Shown piece by piece: positions 1 through 4,578 of a DNA stretch of 6,050 nt (position 1 is its first letter; each line of letters begins with the position of its first letter). The position numbers and the translations under genes were made by a program. Location of the stretch: NCBI GenBank assembly GCA_964583765.1, contig CAZOWW010000209.1, positions 1-6,050 on the forward strand. The letters run 5' to 3'. The DNA is from CAZOWW01 sp964583765. GTDB taxonomy: Bacteria > Actinomycetota > Actinomycetes > Actinomycetales > Kineosporiaceae. The notes beneath the pieces are model-generated. The model had not been told where the DNA came from and ran no database searches. It worked only from the letters and a program-made list of their open reading frames with translations.

Positions 1-54
1 GGCGTCCTGACCCGCCAAGACCTCCTCAACTTCCTCGGCACCACACCCCACTGA
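1..54 (+). CDS. C-terminal end of a CBS-domain protein, possibly cystathionine beta-synthase (partial)
   Basis: Frame 1 reads GVLTRQDLLNFLGTTPH and stops at TGA 52-54; the rest of the gene lies outside the window. A 'G-V-[LIV]-T-R-x-D-L-L-x-[FYW]-L' ending is typical of the last beta-strand and helix of a C-terminal CBS domain. It resembles the tail of actinobacterial cystathionine beta-synthases, which end in a CBS pair. That enzyme condenses serine and homocysteine to cystathionine, the first step in making cysteine from methionine sulfur. The enzyme identity is inferred from this short tail and from metY following in the same direction 107 bp downstream. Any other CBS-domain protein, such as an IMP dehydrogenase-like or transporter-associated one, would give a similar ending. 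Confidence 0.5.
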   Translation, partial: GVLTRQDLLNFLGTTPH

Positions 55-150
55 CACCCAATTCCGCGAACACCCCCACCAGCCCCCCACCACGACCAGC
101 ACCAGCAGACACCAGCCCGGAACTCCTCCTCACGCCACACCCCCACAGAC
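55..150 (+). other. C-rich, G-poor spacer upstream of metY
   Basis: These 96 bases contain 53 C but only 12 G on the + strand, far more skewed than the flanking genes, and no strong hairpin is visible. An unstructured C-rich, G-poor transcript is the kind of RNA that Rho factor loads on, so this may be a Rho-dependent attenuation or termination zone between the CBS-domain gene and metY. It could equally be an untranslated linker in one operon. I see no convincing promoter and no SAM riboswitch fold. Confidence 0.4.
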
Positions 151-161
151 AAGGCGGACAG

Positions 162-1478
162 ATGAGCACCCCCGACCGGCAACTCGGCTTCGACACCCTG
201 CAGCTGCACGCAGGGCAGAGCCCGGACGGAGCGGTACGCGCACGAGCCGTGCCGATCTACCAGACGACCTCCTTCGTGTTCGAGGACTTCGAGCAGGCCA
301 AGGCGATCAGCTCCGTCGAGGAGTTCGGCTTCGACTACACCCGGATCACGAACCCCACCTGCGAGGTCCTCGAGAACCGCATCGCCGTCCTCGAGGGAGG
401 CACCGGTGCCCTGGCCCTGGCCTCGGGATCCGCGGCGACGGCGTACTCGGTGCTCAACATCACCCATACCGGGGACGAGATCGTGGCCGCGAAGACGCTC
501 TACGGCGGCTCCTTCAACCTGTTCCAGAACACCCTTCCGAAACACGGGGTGACCACGCGCCTGGTCGATCCGGGCGATCCCGAGAACTTCCGGCACGCGA
601 TCACCGACCGGACGCGTGCCGTCTTCGTGGAGAGCATCGGGAATCCGGACATCAACCTCGTCGATCTCGAAGCCATCGGTGCGATCGCCCGGGAGAACGG
701 CGTCCCCCTGATCGTCGACAACACCTTCGCCACGCCCTACCTGTTCCGGCCCTTCGACCACGGTGCCAACATCGTCGTCCACTCCGCGACCAAGTTCCTC
801 GGGGGCCACGGCACCAGCATCGGTGGCCTGATCGTGGACGGCGGCAACTTCGACTGGAGCAACGGGAAGTTCCCCGACTTCACCACACCCGATCCGGCGT
901 ACAGCGGATTCGTGCACTGGGACAAGTGGGGTGACTACCCCGACGCCGGCAACATCGCCTACATCATCAAGGCCCGCCTGCACTACCTGCGCGACTTCGG
1001 GGCGTCCATGAGCCCGTTCAACGCGTTCCTGTTCCTCCAGGGGATCGAGACCCTCTCCCTGCGCCTGGAACGCCAGGTGTCCAGTACCCAGCGGATCGCC
1101 GAGTACCTCGCCCGCCATCCCCAGGTGGCCTGGGTCAACTACCCGGGGTTGCCGTCCAGTCCCAGCCACGCCCTGGCCACGCGGTACTTCCCCCGGGGCG
1201 CCGGCGCGGTCCTGGCGTTCGGGGTGCACGGAGGCGCCGACGCGGCCCGCCGCCTCATCGAGGCGTTGCGGATCTTCTCGTTCCTGGCCAACGTCGGTGA
1301 TTCCAAGTCGCTGGTCGTGCATCCCGCGACGGTCACCCACGGGCAGCTCACCGAGGCCGAACAACTGCTGGCCGGCGTGCGTCCCGAACAGGTCCGGCTC
1401 TCCATCGGCACGGAGGATGTCGAGGACCTCCTCTGGGACCTCGACCAGGCGTTCACGGCTCTCAAGACCGAGGGCTGA
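162..1478 (+). CDS. metY: O-acetylhomoserine sulfhydrylase / aminocarboxypropyltransferase (MetY)
   Basis: This 438-residue PLP enzyme of the Cys/Met metabolism family replaces the acetyl group of O-acetylhomoserine with sulfide, giving homocysteine, or with methanethiol, giving methionine. It is cytoplasmic. Visible family landmarks are YTRITNPT (about 59-66), the LEGG and GSAA segment (about 77-91), D186 in IVDNTF (PLP pyridine N) and K211 in SATKFLGGHG (Schiff-base lysine). The long insert with NGKFPDF and the later GASMSPFNAFL-GIETL block is characteristic of MetY rather than MetB or MetZ, as is the length of about 430-440 residues. ATG 162 is preceded by AAGGCGG at 151-157 (Shine-Dalgarno) and begins the conserved N-terminus (GFDTLQLHAGQ). 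The CBS-domain tail upstream points to a transsulfuration/methionine operon. The stop lies 12 bp from the stop of the convergent membrane-protein gene. Confidence 0.96.
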   Translation: MSTPDRQLGFDTLQLHAGQSPDGAVRARAVPIYQTTSFVFEDFEQAKAISSVEEFGFDYTRITNPTCEVLENRIAVLEGGTGALALASGSAATAYSVLNITHTGDEIVAAKTLYGGSFNLFQNTLPKHGVTTRLVDPGDPENFRHAITDRTRAVFVESIGNPDINLVDLEAIGAIARENGVPLIVDNTFATPYLFRPFDHGANIVVHSATKFLGGHGTSIGGLIVDGGNFDWSNGKFPDFTTPDPAYSGFVHWDKWGDYPDAGNIAYIIKARLHYLRDFGASMSPFNAFLFLQGIETLSLRLERQVSSTQRIAEYLARHPQVAWVNYPGLPSSPSHALATRYFPRGAGAVLAFGVHGGADAARRLIEALRIFSFLANVGDSKSLVVHPATVTHGQLTEAEQLLAGVRPEQVRLSIGTEDVEDLLWDLDQAFTALKTEG

Positions 1479-1490
1479 CCGCGGGTACGA

Positions 1491-2147
1491 CTACATGTCC
1501 ATGCCGGGCATCCGCGTGGTGTGGGCGTGCCACCCGAGCAGGGACGGGTCGAGCATTCCGAAGATCATTGCGACATGCGCGACGACGAGGAACACGCCCA
1601 CGAGGATCGCGTGGAGCTTGGCGCGTTCCCGCGCGGAGCCGGTGCCGAGGACCCCGAGTTCCAGGAGGGCGATCCCACCGAGGGGAATGATGCCGAGCAG
1701 GTAGGAACCGACCGAGAGCACGTCACCGATACCGCGCCACCCTGCGTCCGAGGTGATCGGGACCACCGCGTTGGCCAGGAGATAGACGACGATGCCGGTG
1801 AACCAGACCCCCGCGATGAGGCCGGCCCAGCGGTTGAGGCGGCGAACCACGTCGGGAGCATCGGCGGAGAACAACAGGGTCAGTTCGGTGATCGCGAGGG
1901 TCTCGGCGAGGATCACGGGCACGGCCATGAACAGCAGCAGGTTCCACGGCTGGTTGGCGGCGAGCAGACCCATGTAGTGGGTCATCGCGCCGTCCCCGGC
2001 GCCCTTGCGGCTGGTTCCGTCCGGCAGCAGTAGGCCCACGCCCACCGCGAGGAGGCCGAGGACGGAGACGACGCCCCACCGGGAGACTGCGGGGCGTGCC
2101 GGTCGGGCGAGGGACAGCTCAGGGGTGCGCCTGTCGGTGGCGGTCAT
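1491..2147 (-). CDS. Five-helix integral membrane protein, DUF6803-type, His/Met-rich C-terminus
   Basis: This 218-residue hydrophobic protein has no assigned function. Hydrophobic segments lie near residues 25-41, 67-93, 107-128, 143-168 and 178-198, giving about five transmembrane helices after a short basic N-terminus. The conserved-looking block is THYMGLLAANQPWNLLLFM (56-74), then PVILAET, and the protein ends HAHTTRMPGMDM. I recognise the block as that of the DUF6803 family, from memory. The His and Met residues at the end and in HYMG and HVAMIFGM could coordinate copper or another soft metal, but that is speculation. The ATG at 2147 is chosen because GAAGGA precedes it by about seven bases. 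The gene is monocistronic: it converges on metY and diverges from the C_GCAxxG_C_C gene. Direct repeats 73-99 bp upstream suggest two-component control. Confidence 0.8.
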   Translation of the reverse strand: MTATDRRTPELSLARPARPAVSRWGVVSVLGLLAVGVGLLLPDGTSRKGAGDGAMTHYMGLLAANQPWNLLLFMAVPVILAETLAITELTLLFSADAPDVVRRLNRWAGLIAGVWFTGIVVYLLANAVVPITSDAGWRGIGDVLSVGSYLLGIIPLGGIALLELGVLGTGSARERAKLHAILVGVFLVVAHVAMIFGMLDPSLLGWHAHTTRMPGMDM

Positions 2148-2219
2148 GGCGGGTCCTTCGGATCGTCAGCGGGACGGGTCGTGAGGCCCGATCCTGACGT
2201 CGAAGGGCAGCGATTCCCT

Positions 2220-2250
2220 TGAAGGATCTCTGAAGTTCTGACGAAGATCG
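2220..2250 (-). promoter_or_regulatory. Three direct half-sites at 11-bp steps, response-regulator-type operator
   Basis: On the + strand TGAAG (2220-2224), TGAAG (2231-2235) and CGAAG (2242-2246) start exactly 11 bp apart; the second and third share YGAAGWTC. In the direction of the membrane-protein gene they read CTTCA/CTTCA/CTTCG, 73-99 bp upstream of its start codon. Direct repeats about one helical turn apart are the usual binding pattern of OmpR/PhoB-family winged-helix response regulators. The regulator is not in the window. The site could also act on the divergent gene. Confidence 0.4.
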
Positions 2251-2339
2251 ACGATCGGCTCGCCTGCCGAGGTGACGGGCGTGGGTCCTGGCGTGCCCGT
2301 CCCTCGCCCTGCGCCCTTCGGCACCAACATCACCTCTCA

Positions 2340-2368
2340 TTGTCGACCATCTTGGTTGTCTTTATGAT
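2340..2368 (+). promoter_or_regulatory. Promoter for a leaderless transcript of the C_GCAxxG_C_C gene
   Basis: TTGTCG (2340-2345) and TATGAT (2363-2368) are separated by 17 bp, close to the -35 and -10 consensus for the housekeeping sigma factor. A start seven bases after the -10 falls on 2375, which is the GTG in frame with the gene, so the mRNA would begin at its start codon. No Shine-Dalgarno sequence is present, which agrees with leaderless initiation, common in actinobacteria. ACCA-TCT-TGGT (2346-2356) between the two boxes is a short palindrome that could be an operator. Confidence 0.6.
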
Positions 2369-2374
2369 GTGGTC

Positions 2375-2947
2375 GTGACCCTCCCGGACGAGACCTGCGA
2401 CCTTCGGCTCGAGCAGCGCGTCGGCGACGACCTCGAGTGCCCCCTGACCCTGGACGCCGCCGCGCATCCCGAGCCGCCGCGGCCCACCCCCGCCGCCGAG
2501 CCCCTGCGCCCTCCCGTCAGTGACGAACCGGATGCGGTCGAGCGGTCCGTGGAGTACTTCGCCGAGGGCGGCCTGTACTGCAGCGAGGCGATCCTGCGGG
2601 CGTTCAACGAGGTGTACGAGCTGGGGCTGCCCACGGCGGCCTACGCCATGGCCACGCCCTTCGGTGCGGGGATGGGCGCGGCCAAGTGCTCCTGCGGTGC
2701 CGTCACCGGGGGGCAGATGGTGCTCGGCCTGGTGCACGGGCGGACCTCCGCCGCCACCTCGGAAGGCCCGGCCTTCGAGGCCGCCAAGGAACTGCACGAC
2801 CGGTTCCGGGCCCGCTACAAGGTGATCTGCTGCCGCGGCCTGACCAGGAAGCTCCCCTGGGGCGAACCGGAGCACCATCGCGTCTGCCAGGAGTACGTGC
2901 GTTTCGCCGCGGGCGAGGTCGCCGACCTCCTACGGACATCTCCCTGA
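2375..2947 (+). CDS. C_GCAxxG_C_C-family probable redox protein with N-terminal extension
   Basis: The product has 190 residues if GTG 2375 is used; GTG 2369 would add two. I choose 2375 because the promoter predicts transcription starting there and neither codon has a ribosome-binding site. The C-terminal part, from about residue 53, has the ordered cysteines of the C_GCAxxG_C_C family: C69 in YCSEAILRAF, C105 and C107 in KCSCGAVTGGQMVLGL, C152-C153 in ICCRGL, and C171 in RVCQEYV. Members are small soluble proteins thought to do thiol or metal redox chemistry; no reaction is established. The first 50 or so residues are unusual: an acidic stretch with C8 and C22, then a Pro-rich linker (HPEPPRPTPAAEPLRPP). 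Third codon positions there are nearly all G or C, so the extension looks truly coding. A sulfur-regulated leader peptide follows 110 bp downstream under its own apparent promoter. Confidence 0.85.
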   Translation: MTLPDETCDLRLEQRVGDDLECPLTLDAAAHPEPPRPTPAAEPLRPPVSDEPDAVERSVEYFAEGGLYCSEAILRAFNEVYELGLPTAAYAMATPFGAGMGAAKCSCGAVTGGQMVLGLVHGRTSAATSEGPAFEAAKELHDRFRARYKVICCRGLTRKLPWGEPEHHRVCQEYVRFAAGEVADLLRTSP

Positions 2948-2982
2948 CCTGCGACGTCGAAACATTCCATGCCCTGCACACG

Positions 2983-3015
2983 CTATTCCTGACTATTTTG
3001 GTCCATATGATGGAC
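2983..3015 (+). promoter_or_regulatory. Promoter and operator of the leader peptide-dioxygenase transcript
   Basis: TATGAT (3006-3011) is a near-consensus -10 box in a locally A/T-richer stretch. It is embedded in a perfect palindrome, GTCCAT-ATG-ATGGAC (3001-3015), so a dimeric regulator binding there would block RNA polymerase. No good -35 is found at 16-18 bp. Instead CTATT occurs twice (2983-2987 and 2993-2997), ten bases apart, which could be an activator site. A start near 3018 would give a 5' UTR of about 40 bases before the leader ATG, including a small CCGCG-ccct-CGCGG hairpin (3026-3039). Confidence 0.5.
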
Positions 3016-3057
3016 ACTCAGGTGGCCGCGCCCTCGCGGGCATGTCAGGGTGGTCAC

Positions 3058-3129
3058 ATGTCCACGGTGCTGCATCGCGTGTTGCGGCGGTACGTCGACC
3101 TCCTGCGGGTGGCCAGTTCCACCTGTTGA
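3058..3129 (+). CDS. Cysteine-type regulatory leader peptide (23 aa)
   Basis: The ORF encodes MSTVLHRVLRRYV followed by DLLRVASSTC and then TGA. It starts at ATG 3058, with AGGGTGG (3047-3053) at good Shine-Dalgarno distance. The pattern R-R-x-[HY]-V-D-L-x-R-V-x-S-x-x-C, with cysteine as the last codon, is one I recognise from short 'putative leader peptide' genes found in Streptomyces and relatives ahead of sulfur-assimilation genes. The expected role is regulatory: ribosome stalling at the terminal Cys codon when Cys-tRNA is scarce would change folding of the downstream RNA and raise expression of the dioxygenase gene. The peptide itself need have no function. The only Cys codon is the final one (3124-3126), and the stop codon overlaps the first arm of the downstream RNA structure. 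It lies 273 bp ahead of the dioxygenase start. Confidence 0.78.
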   Translation: MSTVLHRVLRRYVDLLRVASSTC

Positions 3130-3228
3130 CGGGACGGCAACCGGCCGCACCGTCCGTCCACGGAGTGCGTCCCCCATCCGTTCGCCACGATCCTCGACTG
3201 TCCCGTCCCCACCCCTCCTGGGACCGGG
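3128..3228 (+). promoter_or_regulatory. Attenuator-like region with alternative RNA pairings
   Basis: Arm A, GACGGGACGG (3128-3137), begins inside the leader stop codon. It can pair with arm B, CCGTCCGTC (3150-3158, one bulged G), or over eight bases with arm C, GTCCCGTC (3200-3207). Arm C in turn lies in CCCGTCCC (3202-3209), which can pair with GGGACCGGG (3220-3228, one bulge). A ribosome held at the final Cys codon would cover arm A and leave C free to pair with D; a released ribosome would free A. This is the logic of translation-coupled attenuation. No U-tract terminator is obvious, so the output could act through Rho or through access to the dioxygenase start. The SD GAGGA (3394-3398) can itself pair with TCCTC (3406-3410), with the ATG in the loop. 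The remaining bases up to 3391 show no gene. Pairings were found by eye; no folding energies were computed. Confidence 0.45.
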
Positions 3229-3402
3229 CACGTCCACGCCGCCCTGCCCCGGTCGGCGCCCCATTCCCGCACGGCCGAGCGATCCCGACCACGGCAGGTC
3301 AGGCACAGGGATCCCGCGCACGGCGAATCCTGCCCCGCTCATCGCCCACCGGGAGGCGAGTGGGCCGACGCCGCCACGTACTCCTGACCTCGAGAGGAAA
3401 CC

Positions 3403-4344
3403 ATGTCCTCGACCGCCACCGCCTCCTCCCCCATCTCCTCGGGATCCGACCTCGCCGGACTCGACATCCGCCTCGTGAGCAGGCGCATCGGCGCCGAGAT
3501 CGTCGGTGTCGATCTGAGCGCTCCCCTCGCACCGGAGGTGCAGCAGGCCATTCACGCCGCGCTCCTGGAGCACAAGGCCCTGTTCTTCCGCGAGCAGAAC
3601 CTCGACGACGACGCCCAGCAGCGCTTCCTGGCCACCTTCGGCCCGCTCACCGGTGCCCACCCGACCGTCCCCTCAGCCGAGGACGCGCCCAACGTGCTCG
3701 TGGTCGACGGCGAGGAGGGCGTGCGCTCCAACCAGTGGCACACCGATGTGACCTTCGTCGTCTCCCCGCCGAAGATCACCTCTCTCCGCTCGCTCGTCGT
3801 TCCCCCGTACGGCGGCAACACACTCATCGCCACCTCCGCGGGCGCCTACGCGGACCTGCCCGAGCCCCTGCGCGAACTCGCGGACCGGCTGTGGGCGGTG
3901 CACACGAACGACTACGACTACATCCAGCCCCAGTTCCACACGGAACAGGCGGCGGAGTACCACCGCACGTTCGTCTCCCGTCGCTGGGAGACGGCCCACC
4001 CGGTGGTGCGGGTGCACCCGGAGACCGGCGAGCGCGGCCTGTTCATCGGCTCCTTCGTGAACCGGCTCGTGGGCCTGTCCGGCAGCGAGTCCCGGGACAT
4101 CCTGCGGCTGCTGCAGGCGTACGTGACCCGCCCGGAGAACTCCGTGCGGTGGCGGTGGGCGCCGGGCGACCTCGTCCTGTTCGACAACCGCATCACCCAG
4201 CACTATGCCCCGGACGACTACGACAACCTGCCCCGCCGACTCCACCGCGTCACGGTGGCCGGGGACGTCCCGGTCGGCATCGACGGCCGCCGGAGTTACC
4301 TGATCTCCGGCGACGAGGCCCGGGACTACACCCCGGCGGTCTGA
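3403..4344 (+). CDS. TauD/AtsK-family Fe(II)/2-oxoglutarate-dependent dioxygenase (sulfonate or sulfate-ester cleavage)
   Basis: This 313-residue TauD/TfdA-family enzyme uses O2 and 2-oxoglutarate to hydroxylate the carbon next to a sulfonate or sulfate ester; the product collapses to an aldehyde plus sulfite or sulfate. The iron triad is complete: H113 and D115 in NQWHTDVTF, and H267 in ITQHYAPDDYDN. T140 in GGNT and R282 (15 residues after H267) match the 2-oxoglutarate contacts of TauD, and R278 matches its sulfonate-binding arginine. The blocks PSYGG/PPYGG, HPVVRVHPETGER and WAPGD resemble the mycobacterial sulfate-ester dioxygenase Rv3406 and Pseudomonas AtsK as I recall them, so an alkyl sulfate is at least as likely a substrate as taurine. 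About 20 extra residues precede the core. ATG 3403 has GAGAGGA (3392-3398) ahead of it. The Cys-type leader peptide upstream implies induction on sulfur starvation. A strong hairpin follows 26 bp after the stop. Confidence 0.92.
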   Translation: MSSTATASSPISSGSDLAGLDIRLVSRRIGAEIVGVDLSAPLAPEVQQAIHAALLEHKALFFREQNLDDDAQQRFLATFGPLTGAHPTVPSAEDAPNVLVVDGEEGVRSNQWHTDVTFVVSPPKITSLRSLVVPPYGGNTLIATSAGAYADLPEPLRELADRLWAVHTNDYDYIQPQFHTEQAAEYHRTFVSRRWETAHPVVRVHPETGERGLFIGSFVNRLVGLSGSESRDILRLLQAYVTRPENSVRWRWAPGDLVLFDNRITQHYAPDDYDNLPRRLHRVTVAGDVPVGIDGRRSYLISGDEARDYTPAV

Positions 4345-4370
4345 CGGGCCGCGGCCCGCCCGCACCCATC

Positions 4371-4404
4371 GGTGAGGCGTCACATCGCCCCGTGACGCCT
4401 CACC
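4371..4404 (+). terminator. Hairpin terminator after the dioxygenase gene
   Basis: GGTGAGGCGTCAC (4371-4383) and GTGACGCCTCACC (4392-4404) form a perfect 13-bp stem with an 8-base loop, 26 bases after the dioxygenase stop. No T-run follows, which is common for actinobacterial terminators. A 14-bp palindrome CGGGCCGCGGCCCG (4345-4358) lies directly after the stop codon but would make only a short stem. Confidence 0.65.
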
Positions 4405-4448
4405 CGCACTTCGTGATGCCTCTCTCCCGTTTCCTCGAGATGCCCCTC
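4392..4448 (+). repeat. Three imperfect 12-bp direct repeats
   Basis: GTGACGCCTCAC (4392-4403), GTGATGCCTCTC (4413-4424) and GAGATGCCCCTC (4437-4448) resemble each other at 21- and 24-bp steps in the convergent gap. The first is also the right arm of the hairpin. They may be remnants of a duplicated terminator arm; no function is evident. Confidence 0.25.
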
Positions 4449-4487
4449 GTCTCCTGTTCCTGAGCCCTTCGACCCTGTGAGCAGAGC

Positions 4488-4521
4488 ATGCGGGGGTCGG
4501 CCGGTCGGCCGACCCCCGCAT
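4488..4521 (-). terminator. Hairpin terminator after the nitrogenase-like gene
   Basis: ATGCGGGGGTCGGCCG (4488-4503) and its exact complement (4506-4521) form a 16-bp perfect inverted repeat with two bases between; in RNA the loop would open to about six. It lies 57 bases after the stop of the - strand gene, so it probably ends that operon. No T-run follows. It may work in both directions, as the two genes converge here. Confidence 0.65.
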
Positions 4522-4578
4522 CAGGGAGCGGGACCCGCACGGCAGGGCAGCGCCGTTGCGACCGGGCCCGCTCCAACC

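Noticed and set aside
55..161. SAM riboswitch or other RNA switch upstream of metY
   Set aside because: The spacer is C-rich and G-poor, and no conserved core or nested stems were found.
2369..2371. GTG 2369 as start of the C_GCAxxG_C_C protein
   Set aside because: It overlaps the base directly after the -10 box, so the expected transcript (from about 2375) would not contain it, and it has no ribosome-binding site.
2330..2878. 182-codon - strand frame opposite the C_GCAxxG_C_C gene
   Set aside because: No family features; the + strand frame holds the ordered cysteines and a matching promoter.
2983..3660. 225-codon - strand frame across the leader region
   Set aside because: Composition is Gly/Arg-rich without recognisable motifs. 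It overlaps the promoter, leader peptide and dioxygenase start, which have better support.
4392..4448. Short CRISPR-like array
   Set aside because: Only three imperfect 12-bp units with 9-12 bp between them; neither repeat length nor spacer length fits CRISPR.
3042..4463. 473-codon open frame on the + strand overlapping the leader and dioxygenase region
   Set aside because: Its product is Arg/Pro/His-rich low-complexity sequence with no family features, while the overlapping frame carries a complete TauD-type active site. It is a GC-rich shadow.
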